Shown in pieces: positions 1 through 8,669 of a DNA stretch of 64,000 bases. Numbering within the stretch: the stretch's first letter is position 1; the number at the start of each line of letters is the position of its first letter. The notes beneath the pieces were generated by a model, which was given only the letters and a program-made list of their open reading frames with translations, made no database searches and had not been told where the DNA came from. Position numbers and translations under genes: made by a program. The stretch spans positions 1 to 64,000 of the forward strand of contig JAVJPW010000006.1 in assembly GCA_040217575.1 (NCBI GenBank), given 5' to 3'. Origin of the DNA: Pacificispira sp040217575 (lineage in GTDB: Bacteria; Pseudomonadota; Alphaproteobacteria; UBA8366; Aestuariispiraceae).

Positions 1-1
1 T

Positions 2-54
2 GGCGATGCTCTCGCATCGCCCGGGACACACACCAACCGACGATCCATGATCGT
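2..54. other. Hairpin-rich spacer before the initiator tRNA
   Basis: Two perfect inverted repeats are visible: an 8-bp stem with a TCTC loop (2-9 with 14-21) and a 6-bp stem with a 3-nt loop (40-45 with 49-54). Neither is followed by a T-run. In many alphaproteobacteria the initiator tRNA ends an rRNA operon after 5S, so this may be a processed spacer, but no 5S sequence is seen inside the window. That origin is inferred. Confidence 0.35.
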
Positions 55-61
55 CAATTGG

Positions 62-138
<77 letters not shown>

Positions 139-142
139 ACAT

Positions 143-175
143 AAAACCCGCTATATCAATACGATAGCGGGTTTT
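143..175 (+). terminator. Rho-independent terminator after tRNA-fMet
   Basis: A 12-bp perfect stem (143-154 with 164-175) with a 9-nt loop ends in a run of five T. It starts 5 nt after the tRNA CCA end and closes the tRNA (probably rRNA-tRNA) transcript. Confidence 0.93.
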
Positions 176-176
176 T

Positions 177-583
177 GCTTGTCTGAAACCCGACGCGCCA
201 AGGCTGAGCAGGAAGCACATGGGAAGCAGTTAAACACCCATCCATTGATGGATAGTTGAGCCATGTCCTTGTAAGAGGCGTGCCAACTCTTCCGCCACTC
301 TATCCGCTGCTCCTTGCACGGGATTGTCCGCCGATCGTTCGCAATTGGCTGTTGTTCGCATCCTTGGGCGCTGAAGCCTTTCGATCATGAGATTCAAGTG
401 TCCTGCTCGATATAGACAGCAATATACCCTCTGCGTAGATGGGTTGCCCAAAGATCAATGGGGGTTATTACTCGGATTCGTTGCGCCGATTTCGGTGGTA
501 AGCTAGTTTCTTGGGGTTGGGTATTATCGGAAATCACAATCGTTCCAGGAGAGCCGCTAGATCAATCTTCCGGGGAGGGCGGT
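177..583. other. AT-richer intergenic segment without a convincing gene
   Basis: About 400 bp between the tRNA terminator and the zinc-ribbon gene. Short open frames on both strands lack a ribosome binding site and resemble no family I know. A perfect inverted repeat ATCCAT-TG-ATGGAT lies at 240-253. A 35-bp stretch at 296-330 recurs at 1317-1351. Composition is clearly less GC-rich than the rest of the window, which suggests accessory DNA beside a tRNA gene. Confidence 0.5.
296..330. repeat. Diverged 35-bp direct repeat, copy 1
   Basis: This copy matches 28 of 35 positions with 1317-1351 on the same strand, at an offset of exactly 1021 bp. Read on the minus strand, both copies could encode PVQGAADRV, so the repeat may be the remains of a duplicated small coding sequence. 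The copies flank the zinc-ribbon pseudogene. Confidence 0.6.
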
Positions 584-1242
584 ATGCCAAGCTGCAACCA
601 ATGCTCAAATGACGTTCCAAGGGAGGCAAAGTTTTCCCTCATTGTGGCGCCAAAGCTCCTGTCATCGCTGACCCGAATGCGGGAACGTTGATACGTAGAG
701 AATCAAAAGTCTCTGAATACTTTGAAAGGTGTCTTTACTTGGGTGCGTATGTGGCACCGCTGGTATGTTTGGCACTATTTTTTACGGATGAGCTTCTTTG
801 GAAGCTTTCAAACGCTACGATTAGCGAAATCGTTTTCACGCTCTTATTTCCGGCTTTGAATTGGTTTTTTGCAATGTTCGTTGCATTCGAGTTTCCTGAC
901 GACTCCGGCTCAAAGCTGTGGGCGGCCGCCTCATTTGTACTTCTCGTCGTTCCAACGTTTGTTTCCATAGTGTTGATTGGGTCTGGGGTTGGACGACTCG
1001 TTGACCGGAAGTGTCCAAAATGTGGCGTCTTCTTCGCAAAATGCCTTAGCGTCGAGACGACCAGTTCCTATTCTGAAGGCACACAAACCGCAACGCATCG
1101 CACAACGCATTACGATGAACTTGGAAACGAAAAAGGGTATTCAGAGTTTGAGTACGAAGAGCCAGTAATTACGGGCAGTTCAACCGACTGGCTAACAATG
1201 GAGTGTCAAACATGCCGGACGCAATGGGTTGTCAGAAGATAG
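584..1242 (+). pseudogene. Zinc-ribbon membrane protein gene split by a 1-base frameshift
   Basis: The gene starts at ATG 584 after a strong GGGAGGG site. The first frame gives MPSCNQCSNDVPREAKF and then leaves frame. From 637 the next frame reads PHCGAK and stays open to the stop at 1242. Adding one G between 635 and 636 restores a TGC codon and a complete C4-C7-C18-C21 zinc ribbon, giving a protein of about 219 residues. The remainder has about three membrane segments (restored residues roughly 50-67, 80-101, 112-135) and a second Cys pair set (CPKC near 144, CQTC near 208). From position 688 the second frame could also be read from a TTG as a 184-aa protein without the N-terminal ribbon. 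Function is unknown. The segment is AT-rich, as expected of acquired DNA. A sequencing error or programmed shift is possible. Confidence 0.75.
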
Positions 1243-1316
1243 AGCGTCACTTTTTGATTTCCTGGATTGGCTCTCGTTGAATTCGGGAGGGCCAAAAAAG
1301 ACGCAAGCTTTCACGG

Positions 1317-1351
1317 CACTCGGTCGGCTGCTCCCTGAACGGGATCGTCGG
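1317..1351. repeat. Diverged 35-bp direct repeat, copy 2
   Basis: Partner of 296-330, with 28 of 35 bases identical and the same orientation. It lies just downstream of the zinc-ribbon pseudogene, so the two copies bracket the AT-rich cargo. Similarity weakens but persists for about 15 bp on the left side of each copy. Confidence 0.6.
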
Positions 1352-1437
1352 TAACTTGAGCCCCGATGCCCCTCCGATCAGGGGTGAGGCCTTCGGTTGA
1401 TTTTCGCCAGGACCGGTGAGAGAGGCAGGCTGTCGGC

Positions 1438-1602
1438 CTATTTCGTCAGGATCAGTTTTCCAAGCTTGGTGAGGATCAGGCGATAGACGGATTCGCCATG
1501 GCGGATTCGGACTTCCCGTGCGCCCTGCAGCAGGGTGCCGCTGTCGATCATCACGACCTGATCGTCGGTCCGGGGGTCGGTTGCGTCGGTTTTTTCAGTC
1601 AT
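1438..1602 (-). CDS. hemP: Hemin uptake protein HemP
   Basis: A 54-residue protein. The C-terminal half contains GAREVRIRHGESVYRLI and ends LGKLILTK, the hallmark of the HemP family (short proteins tied to haem/iron uptake; some act as regulators of TonB haem receptor expression). I chose the ATG at 1602 because it has AAGGG just upstream and gives the family's usual length. A longer in-frame extension to 1854 would run through the Fur-like box and is not credible. No haem receptor or hmu transporter gene is adjacent, so this hemP stands alone here. Confidence 0.88.
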   Translation of the reverse strand: MTEKTDATDPRTDDQVVMIDSGTLLQGAREVRIRHGESVYRLILTKLGKLILTK

Positions 1603-1623
1603 GCCCTTATCGCGTTGAATGTC

Positions 1624-1642
1624 GCTATTGATAATCATTCTC
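1624..1642 (-). promoter_or_regulatory. Fur-type iron box upstream of hemP
   Basis: On the minus strand the site reads GAGAATGATTATCAATAGC, matching 15 of 19 positions of the classic Fur consensus GATAATGATAATCATTATC. It ends 21 bp upstream of the hemP start, where a repressor would block transcription. In alphaproteobacteria the binder could be Fur or another iron regulator; which one is not shown by the sequence. Confidence 0.75.
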
Positions 1643-1880
1643 ATAAAATGTTTTGTGGCCGCACGCAACTCGCTTTCCTTGACCCATCGAAAGCTTTCGT
1701 TGGTGCCAATGGAATTGCGGACCGACGGCAATGCCGATTTATAGGGCGAGAGGTTGAAATAGGGAATTGGCGCGGCCGGTCGAAGGAACTTGTCGGCAAG
1801 GGGGCGGAATGCGGGCGCGGTGCCGCGAAAATGCGCGGAAACTGCCCGGGACAATCACGTGACGGCCGTCGGCCGGGCAG

Positions 1881-3392
1881 TCAGCCGATGAATTTCCGTT
1901 CAACCTCGTGGCGTTGAATTTTACCGGTCGTACTGCGCGGAAAATCCTCGAACGCAATGAAGCGGACTTCCTTCGGGCGCTTGTATCCGGCAAGTGATAT
2001 GCGACAAACGGCTTCGACCGCATCCGCATCCAGGTCTTCGCATCCGTCTACCGGCGCGATGAAGGCGACCGGAACCTCCCCCCAGCGATCATCCTTCCGG
2101 CGGACGACAACCGCTTCGCGCACCCGCGGGTCGGCCAGAAGGACGCGTTCGATTTCCGCCGGATAGATGTTCTCCCCGCCGGACTTGATCATGTATTTCG
2201 CCCGGTCGACGAAACGAAAGCGGCCTTCGGGCGTACGCACGAACAGATCGCCCATCCGGAACCAGCCGTCCTTAAAATCGCGTTCATTTACGTCCGGTGC
2301 ATTCCAGTAGCCGGAAAAGACGGACGGCCCGCGCACGGCGACTTCCCCCGGTTCGCCGTCCGGCACCTCATTCCCGTCCGGGTCCAGCAAGCGCACGTCA
2401 CACATCGAACTTTGAATCTTGTCCAGATTGTCGGGAACTTCCCCCGGCGGGATCAGGTGCCCGCACGCGGGCGTCAGCCCCGTTTCCGTCGCGCCGAAAC
2501 TGTTGAAATAGGGCGCGTTGGCCAGGGCGGACAGCCTGGCAATCTGGCTGGTGGGGACAAGGTCCGCCATAGCCCCGACGGACCGGATGGATTTCGGTTT
2601 GATTCCCGTTTCCGCCAGGATGTCGATGACGGGTTCGATGGACCCCGGCATCAGGATCATCCAGCCGATCGGATAATCCTTCATCAGTGCCACGATCGTC
2701 CTGGCGTCGAACCCGTCGACCACATGAACCGCACCCCCCGACATCAGTGCCGCCAGCATCTGGTCGGTCGACCCCATATGGAACATGGGGGCCCAGGCGA
2801 CGAACCCGTCTTCACGGGTCACATGCATGTCAAGTCGCAGGATCGCCATGCGCGCAATTTCCGCGCGGTGGCTGATCAATGCCCCCTTCGGCAGGCCGGT
2901 CGTGCCGCTGGTGTAAAGGATGACCAACCCGTCTTCCGGATCCACATCGGGGTCCGGTTGCGCCGTTTCGCCATCATCGTCGCACAGGGTTTCGATCCGG
3001 CGCACGGGCAGCGAAAGGCCCAGTTGCGCAAGCGCGTCTTCGAACCGTTCCGACACGACGACCAGTCCGGGATCCACCAGTTGGATGCAATGCCGGAGTT
3101 CGTCCCTTGCAAGCCGCCAGTTCTGACAGGCAACAATGGCCCCCAACAGCGCCGCCGCCAGTTCGATTTCGATATATTCATGCCGGTTTTCCGACAGAAG
3201 CACGACCCGGTCGCCGCGCCGTATGCCGTGTGCCCGAAGGGCCGCGGCCGTCAGCCGGACGCGCCGGTCCAGATCCTGATAGGTCCATTGCCGTCCGTCC
3301 TGCGTGACCGCCAGGGCATCCGGCGCGCGCCGGACCTGTGCCGCGAACAGACCGAAGACCGTTAACTTCCCCGACCGAGAAACCCCGTCCAT
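1881..3392 (-). CDS. Acyl-CoA synthetase / AMP-dependent ligase
   Basis: 503 residues, normal for the ANL adenylating family. It activates a carboxylic acid as an acyl-adenylate and transfers it to CoA. Visible motifs in order: YTSGTTGLPKG (ATP loop, about residue 160), FGATETG (about 300), the hinge region YMIKSGGENIYPAEIE (about 405), and the C-terminal catalytic lysine in STTGKIQRHEVE near the end. The substrate cannot be read from sequence; a medium/long-chain or aromatic acid is typical. The gene lies downstream of and in the same direction as the TRAP operon, after a 122-bp gap, so co-transcription is possible but not shown. The start ATG at 3392 has only a weak ribosome site. Confidence 0.88.
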   Translation of the reverse strand: MDGVSRSGKLTVFGLFAAQVRRAPDALAVTQDGRQWTYQDLDRRVRLTAAALRAHGIRRGDRVVLLSENRHEYIEIELAAALLGAIVACQNWRLARDELRHCIQLVDPGLVVVSERFEDALAQLGLSLPVRRIETLCDDDGETAQPDPDVDPEDGLVILYTSGTTGLPKGALISHRAEIARMAILRLDMHVTREDGFVAWAPMFHMGSTDQMLAALMSGGAVHVVDGFDARTIVALMKDYPIGWMILMPGSIEPVIDILAETGIKPKSIRSVGAMADLVPTSQIARLSALANAPYFNSFGATETGLTPACGHLIPPGEVPDNLDKIQSSMCDVRLLDPDGNEVPDGEPGEVAVRGPSVFSGYWNAPDVNERDFKDGWFRMGDLFVRTPEGRFRFVDRAKYMIKSGGENIYPAEIERVLLADPRVREAVVVRRKDDRWGEVPVAFIAPVDGCEDLDADAVEAVCRISLAGYKRPKEVRFIAFEDFPRSTTGKIQRHEVERKFIG

Positions 3393-3514
3393 ATCTTATT
3401 GTTATCCCGCCGCTGTTGGACGGTTGGCGATTCCAACCCTGCCAAAGGCTTAGCATCACATCGCGGGAAAATCCAACCGGTCTGACAGGGCGGATTGCGG
3501 GGCATACATGGCCG

Positions 3515-4882
3515 TCAGTTGCCGACGGCGTTCGGCAGCCACAGCGCAATCGCCGGAAAGGCCATGATCGCGATCAGGGTCGCGACCTGAAGCGCAACGA
3601 ACGGGATGATGCCCCTGTAGATGTCGCGGGTTTGGACCGCGTCGCCCACCGACCCTTTCACGAAGAACAGGGCAAATCCGAATGGCGGCGACAGGAAACT
3701 GGTCTGAAGATTGACCGCCACCAGGATGGAAAACCAATAGATCAGATATTGGCTTTCGACATGGCCGCCGAAATCCAGCAATTCGATGATAGGCGCAAAA
3801 ATCGGCAGGACGATCAACGTGATTTCGATCCAGTCGAAAAAGAACCCCAACAGGAATACGACCGCCATGGTAATTGCCAGAATGCCCCAGGACCCCAACT
3901 CGAAGCTCTGCATCGCTTCCACCACCAGATGGTCGCCGCCCAGAACCCGGAAGACATAGGAGAAGGCGGTTGCACCGACGAAGATGAAAAACAGCATCGC
4001 GCAGGTCATGGCCGACTTTTCGATGGCGTTTTTCAGGTTCGCGAAGCCAAGGCGGCCATTCATGGCGGCCAGAAGGGTTGCGCCGGCGGCGCCGACACCG
4101 CTGGCTTCCGTCGGGGTCGCCCATCCGGCAATGATGGACCCCAGAACAAGTGTGATCAGGGCTACGACGGGGACGAAACCGCGCGCCAGTGTCCAGCAAA
4201 GCGTCCGAATGTCCGGCGGCCCGTCTTCTTCCGCCGGTTGGGGCGCCAGCGACGGGTTCCTGGCACAGACGATCATGATATAGACCGCATACAGCCCGGC
4301 CAGCAGCAGCCCGGGGATGAAGGCCGCAACGAACAATGTGCCCGCCGAAATCGACAACAGGTCCGCCATCACGATCAGCATGATGGACGGCGGGATCAGG
4401 ATACCCAGCGTGCCGGATGCGGCGATGGTGCCGCTGGCCAGCGTTGCGGCATATTGGCGTTGTAGCATGACCGGCATGGCCAGCAGAGTCAGCAGCACGA
4501 CCGACGCGCCGATGATCCCGGTCGCGGCCGCCAGGATTGTGCCCAATAGTGTGACCGCAAGCGCCAGCCCCCCAGGAACCCGTCGCAGCAGGATCTGAAG
4601 GCAGTTCAGAAGGTCCTTGGCGATTCCGCTTACTTCCAGCATCGCCCCCATGAAGACGAACATCGGCACCGCGACCAGGACCAGGTTTTCGACAATTCCG
4701 CCGTGGATTCGGTTCACGATCAGACCGAACTGCTGGACCCGGAACAGGTCGAGTTCCATGCCGATCAGGGCAAAGCCAAGCCCGATACCGCCGACCGCGA
4801 TCCCAACCGGAAGGCCGGTGAACAGGACGACTGCCAGCGACAGGAACATCAGGGCCGGCAGATAGTGAATGAACGTTTCCAT
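3515..4882 (-). CDS. dctM: TRAP transporter large permease, DctM subunit
   Basis: 455 residues and very hydrophobic, with about 12 membrane segments, the normal size and shape of DctM. It forms the ion-coupled channel of a tripartite ATP-independent periplasmic transporter and works with DctQ and the periplasmic DctP. The start at 4882 (METFIHYLPAL) follows GAGGGG at good spacing; an upstream in-frame extension overlaps dctQ and is rejected. It lies 10 bp after dctQ, so the two are translated from one message. The substrate is unknown; see dctP. Confidence 0.93.
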   Translation of the reverse strand: METFIHYLPALMFLSLAVVLFTGLPVGIAVGGIGLGFALIGMELDLFRVQQFGLIVNRIHGGIVENLVLVAVPMFVFMGAMLEVSGIAKDLLNCLQILLRRVPGGLALAVTLLGTILAAATGIIGASVVLLTLLAMPVMLQRQYAATLASGTIAASGTLGILIPPSIMLIVMADLLSISAGTLFVAAFIPGLLLAGLYAVYIMIVCARNPSLAPQPAEEDGPPDIRTLCWTLARGFVPVVALITLVLGSIIAGWATPTEASGVGAAGATLLAAMNGRLGFANLKNAIEKSAMTCAMLFFIFVGATAFSYVFRVLGGDHLVVEAMQSFELGSWGILAITMAVVFLLGFFFDWIEITLIVLPIFAPIIELLDFGGHVESQYLIYWFSILVAVNLQTSFLSPPFGFALFFVKGSVGDAVQTRDIYRGIIPFVALQVATLIAIMAFPAIALWLPNAVGN

Positions 4883-4892
4883 GATTGTCCCC

Positions 4893-5432
4893 TCAACGAC
4901 CCCGGCATTCCCGCGAACCGTCACCGTGCCGGGCGCACAGGGCGTCAATCGCACGGATGATGCGGTTGATGCCGGCGAGGGCGAACAGGATGAAGGCAAT
5001 GACCAGAAAGGATTTGATGATCCAGCGGTGCGAAAGTCCCATGCCGCCGGGTGCCCCTTCGTTGCGAAGGTAGGCGCGTTCGACGAAGTCGATCCCGAAC
5101 CAGATGACCACGAAGCAATAGGGCAGCAGGAAGAAGACCACGCCCAGAATTTCGATCACGGCATGTGTCCGGGGCTGCCAGCGTTCCCGCAGGATTTCAA
5201 TCCGAACATGTTCGTCCCGGATATAGGCCCACCCGAATGCAAGCAGGAACAGCGCGCCGTGGAAATGCCATTCCAGATCCTGAAGGGCGGTGGACCCGGT
5301 GTTGAAAAAGCGCCGGCCGATGACATCGAACAGGATCACGACCATCATCGGAATGGCAAGCCAGGCCCCGGCCCGTCCGAAGAAAGACACGACTGTTTCA
5401 ATGCCGGTTGAGATTTGACGAAGGAAATTCAT
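4893..5432 (-). CDS. dctQ: TRAP transporter small permease, DctQ subunit
   Basis: 179 residues with four predicted membrane helices (about residues 20-38, 55-72, 93-117, 140-160), the DctQ layout. The conserved region FDVIGRRFF...ALQDLEWHFHGALF is typical of the family. It scaffolds the large permease DctM, whose gene follows after 10 bp. A strong intrinsic terminator separates it from dctP upstream, so its level is probably lower than that of the binding protein. Confidence 0.92.
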   Translation of the reverse strand: MNFLRQISTGIETVVSFFGRAGAWLAIPMMVVILFDVIGRRFFNTGSTALQDLEWHFHGALFLLAFGWAYIRDEHVRIEILRERWQPRTHAVIEILGVVFFLLPYCFVVIWFGIDFVERAYLRNEGAPGGMGLSHRWIIKSFLVIAFILFALAGINRIIRAIDALCARHGDGSRECRGR

Positions 5433-5445
5433 TGCCGCAAATCCG

Positions 5446-5483
5446 AAAAAAAAGCGGGGGCGCCAACGTCACCAGGCGCCCCC
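5446..5483 (-). terminator. Intrinsic terminator between dctP and dctQ
   Basis: A perfect 9-bp GC stem (5456-5464 with 5475-5483) encloses a 10-nt loop. On the minus strand it is followed by GC and then eight T (5446-5453). It lies inside the dctPQM operon, directly after dctP. Partial read-through would give more binding protein than permease. Confidence 0.92.
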
Positions 5484-5499
5484 AAGTGCGGAGTACAGG

Positions 5500-6537
5500 T
5501 CAGAGGTAGCCCAGCTTCTGCCAGACCGACACCTGATCGCGGAAGGCGGAATAGGAGTTCCAGACACGGCTGAAATCCTCGTCCTCCGCGCTCAGTTCCA
5601 CGACCACTTCGGCCCAGGCCGCGCGCATTGCGTCCAGGATTTCATCGGGCCATGTATGGATGGTCACGCCGTCTGCCTGCAGGGCCTCCAGTGCTTCGAA
5701 CTGGATGGCTTCGCCCCAGGCGATGCTTTGCGTGACGGCGGAGCGGCACACTTCGTTCACCGCCAGGCGTTCCTGGTCCGACAGGCTTTCCCAGACGTCA
5801 GCATTGATAATCAGGTTGAACAGGCTGGTCTGCTGGTGCCAGCCGGGGAAGTAATAGTGCGACGCGTACTGGTTCATGCCCAGCCTGTGATCCAGCGCCG
5901 GCATGGACACTTCCGCCGCGTCGATTGTCCCGCGTTCCAGGGCCGGGGCCGTGTCGCCCACGGGCAGCGTCATCGCCTGTACCCCCAGGCGTTCCATGAC
6001 CCGCGCACCCAGACCGAAGAACCGCATCTTCATGCCGTTCAGCTGTTCCAGGGATGTGATCTCCTCCCGAAACCAACCGGACGCTTCCGGTGGTATCGTG
6101 CTGCACAGGATCGGGACGATGTCGTGCGCGCCCGCGATTTCCGTCCAGAGTTCCTCCCCACCCCCGTGATAGTACCAGGCCAGATATTCAGCCGCGGAAG
6201 GACCGAACGGCACGGATGTGAACATCGCCGCCGACGGGATGACGCCCTGGGCGAAACCCGGCGAATACCAGGCCGCGTCGACGCCGCCGATCGAAACGGC
6301 ATCCCAGGCTTCAGGTGCGGGAACCAGGGCGCCCGGCTCGTGAAATTCCAGGGACAGGGTGCCGTTCGTCAGTGTTTCAATTCGACTGCCGATGGTTTGA
6401 CCGATTTCGCCCACGACCAGAAAGGTGGACGGATAAACGGACTGCATCTGAAGCGTTCGCGCGGATGCCGGTGTGCACATAAGTCCATAGGTCGTGACCG
6501 CCGTAAGGGCGGCCAGCATTGTCGTTCTAATCATCAT
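5500..6537 (-). CDS. dctP: TRAP transporter periplasmic substrate-binding protein, DctP
   Basis: 345 residues. The N-terminus MMIRTTMLAALTAVTTYG...ASA is a signal peptide, probably cleaved after residue 26, so the mature protein is periplasmic. The core follows the DctP/TakP pattern: LNGMKMRFFGLGARVMERLG (about 155-175), ALERGTIDAAE, and a PGWHQQ segment. This branch of DctP often binds keto or hydroxy acids or other small carboxylates; the ligand here is unknown. The start at 6537 has GGGAGGA 7 nt upstream. It is first in the dctPQM operon and is followed by a terminator. ilvD lies next upstream in the same direction. Confidence 0.92.
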   Translation of the reverse strand: MMIRTTMLAALTAVTTYGLMCTPASARTLQMQSVYPSTFLVVGEIGQTIGSRIETLTNGTLSLEFHEPGALVPAPEAWDAVSIGGVDAAWYSPGFAQGVIPSAAMFTSVPFGPSAAEYLAWYYHGGGEELWTEIAGAHDIVPILCSTIPPEASGWFREEITSLEQLNGMKMRFFGLGARVMERLGVQAMTLPVGDTAPALERGTIDAAEVSMPALDHRLGMNQYASHYYFPGWHQQTSLFNLIINADVWESLSDQERLAVNEVCRSAVTQSIAWGEAIQFEALEALQADGVTIHTWPDEILDAMRAAWAEVVVELSAEDEDFSRVWNSYSAFRDQVSVWQKLGYL

Positions 6538-6638
6538 TTTCGTTCCTCCCACTTTTTTCGGTTTGCCGTTGCCTTGAGTGCACGGGTCCCGTTCCGGCAA
6601 AGCCGCTTTGGGACGGCGGGACGATAGGTCTATCTAAA

Positions 6639-6688
6639 ACATCATAAAAACGAATTTAATTTATATATAAGTTCGATATTCATGATGT
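6639..6688. promoter_or_regulatory. Possible operator upstream of dctP
   Basis: The AT-rich stretch upstream of dctP contains a 7-bp inverted repeat, ACATCAT (6639-6645) and ATGATGT (6682-6688), separated by 36 nt. It is the only obvious symmetric element in the 226-bp promoter region. No cognate regulator is adjacent, so this is a weak candidate. Confidence 0.25.
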
Positions 6689-6763
6689 ATTGAAATGCAG
6701 TTGCCCGTATGACGGCGCGCGCGAGCAGCCCTGCTTCGTCGGTTTTCGTCTGCCTATGCCCGG

Positions 6764-8599
6764 TTACAGCCGGCGGCGTGACGCCCCCTGTGCCGCGCTG
6801 GTCGCGCAAAGCGCATAGACTTTAAGAGCGTTGGAAACGGCCCGGCTACGGTCCTTTGGCATTGCAAGTTTGCCCGCGCGGCGCAGGGTCTCGCGTCTTT
6901 TTTCGACAACGGCGTCCGACACATTCAGGGAAATGGTCCGGTTGGGAATGTCGATCCGGATCGGATCACCGTCTTCGATCAGGCCGATCAGCCCGTCTTC
7001 CGCCGCTTCGGGGGAGACATGCCCGATGGAAAGGCCCGACGATCCGCCGGAAAAACGGCCGTCCGTGATCAGGGCGCATGTCCGGTCCAACCCGACGGAT
7101 TTCAGATACGAAGACGGATACAGCATTTCCTGCATTCCGGGGCCGCCCTTGGGTCCTTCAAACCGGACGACAATGGCGTCACCCGGCTGAACCGCGCCCC
7201 CCAGGATACCGGCGGATACCGCTTCCTGTGATTCGAAAACCCGGGCCGGACCTTCGAAAACCAGCATCTCGTCCGGGACGCCGGCCGATTTCACGATGCA
7301 GCCGTCCGTCGCCAGATTCCCGTACAGGACCGCCAGACCGCCATCCTGGCGATAGGCGTTTTCGATACTTCTGACGCAGCCGTCTTGACGGTCCAGGTCC
7401 AAGGTCTTGTACCGGCTGGATTGGGACATTGCCCGGATCGTCCGAACGCCGCCGGGGGCCGCACGATAGAATTCCTTCGCCGCCTGCCCGTTCGCGGACC
7501 TGATATCCCAGGCATCGATCACCTCCCCTACGGTCTGGCCTGAAACGGTCGGCAGGTCTTCGTGCACCATGCCTGCGCGCCGAAGTTCGCCCAGGATTCC
7601 GATGATGCCGCCGGCACGGTGAACATCTTCCATATGGAAGTCCTGGGTCGACGGCGCGACCTTGCAGATATGCGGGGTCTTTCGGGAAAGCCTGTCAATA
7701 TCGGCCATGGTGAAATCCACCTCCCCCTCGCGGGCCATCGCCAACAGATGCAGCACCGTGTTGGTCGACCCGCCCATGGCGATGTCCAGGGTCATGGCGT
7801 TTTCGAATGCCCGGAAACAGGCGATCTGCCGGGGAAGGGCGCGGGCGTCGTCCTGTTCGTACCAGCGGCGCGCAAGGTCGACGACGTGTTCACCGGCCCG
7901 TTCAAACAGGCCGCGACGGTCGGTATGGGTTGCCAGCACCGACCCGTTTCCCGGCAGCGCCAGCCCGATCGCTTCCGCCAGACAATTCATGGAATTCGCC
8001 GTGAACATGCCGGAACAGGACCCGCAAGTCGGGCAGGCGGTGTTTTCCAACTCGTCGACATCTTCATCGGTCGTGTGCGGGTCGGCACTTGCGATCATCG
8101 CGTCGATCAGGTCAACCGACCGTTCGCCGGTGGACAGGGTCGCCTTGCCGGCCTCCATCGGGCCGCCCGATACGAATATCGCCGGTATGTTCAGCCGCAT
8201 GGCCGCCAGCAGCATGCCCGGCGTGATCTTGTCGCAATTGGATATGCACACCATTGCGTCCACGCAATGGGCGTTGATCATATATTCGATAGAATCCGCA
8301 ATCAGTTCCCGCGACGGAAGGCTGTAGAGCATGCCGCTGTGACCCATGGCGATGCCGTCATCGACGGCAATGGTATTGAATTCGCGCGGTACGCCGCCCG
8401 CCGCCGCGATCCGGTCCGCAACGATCCCGCCGACATCGCGCAGGTGGACATGACCGGGAACAAACTGGGTGAAGGAGTTTACCACCGCGATGATGGGTTT
8501 GCCGAAGTCGCCTTCGGTCATGCCGGTCGCCCGCCAAAGCGCGCGCGCCGCGGCCATCCGGCGGCCGTTCGTTGTCGTTCTGGATCGATAGGCCGGCAT
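6764..8599 (-). CDS. ilvD: Dihydroxy-acid dehydratase
   Basis: 611 residues, collinear with E. coli IlvD. It dehydrates 2,3-dihydroxy-isovalerate (and the methylvalerate homologue) in valine, isoleucine and leucine synthesis. Iron-sulfur ligand regions are visible: NCDKITPGM with its Cys near residue 122, and CPTCGSCSGMFTANSMNC near 195. The C-terminal FEGPKGGPGMQEMLYP and DGRFSGGSSGLSIGH are also typical. The start MPAYRSRTTTNGRRM matches the E. coli N-terminus and has GGGAGAG upstream. A divergent LysR gene shares its promoter region. Paralogues in the IlvD/Edd family dehydrate sugar acids, but the close agreement with IlvD makes the biosynthetic role likely. Confidence 0.95.
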   Translation of the reverse strand: MPAYRSRTTTNGRRMAAARALWRATGMTEGDFGKPIIAVVNSFTQFVPGHVHLRDVGGIVADRIAAAGGVPREFNTIAVDDGIAMGHSGMLYSLPSRELIADSIEYMINAHCVDAMVCISNCDKITPGMLLAAMRLNIPAIFVSGGPMEAGKATLSTGERSVDLIDAMIASADPHTTDEDVDELENTACPTCGSCSGMFTANSMNCLAEAIGLALPGNGSVLATHTDRRGLFERAGEHVVDLARRWYEQDDARALPRQIACFRAFENAMTLDIAMGGSTNTVLHLLAMAREGEVDFTMADIDRLSRKTPHICKVAPSTQDFHMEDVHRAGGIIGILGELRRAGMVHEDLPTVSGQTVGEVIDAWDIRSANGQAAKEFYRAAPGGVRTIRAMSQSSRYKTLDLDRQDGCVRSIENAYRQDGGLAVLYGNLATDGCIVKSAGVPDEMLVFEGPARVFESQEAVSAGILGGAVQPGDAIVVRFEGPKGGPGMQEMLYPSSYLKSVGLDRTCALITDGRFSGGSSGLSIGHVSPEAAEDGLIGLIEDGDPIRIDIPNRTISLNVSDAVVEKRRETLRRAGKLAMPKDRSRAVSNALKVYALCATSAAQGASRRRL

Positions 8600-8669
8600 G
8601 TCGCTCTCCCGTCTTGGTGCTGGTGGTTCCTGTGATGACGGAACGACGGGTAGCATCCGCACAGACTTC

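Noticed and set aside
1..61. Possible 5S rRNA tail
   Set aside because: No 5S conserved sequence is present; only two hairpins.
230..691. Two short open frames (minus 230-451 and plus 458-691) as genes
   Set aside because: No ribosome site or family likeness. The only coding part of the second is the zinc-ribbon start at 584, which is used in the pseudogene call.
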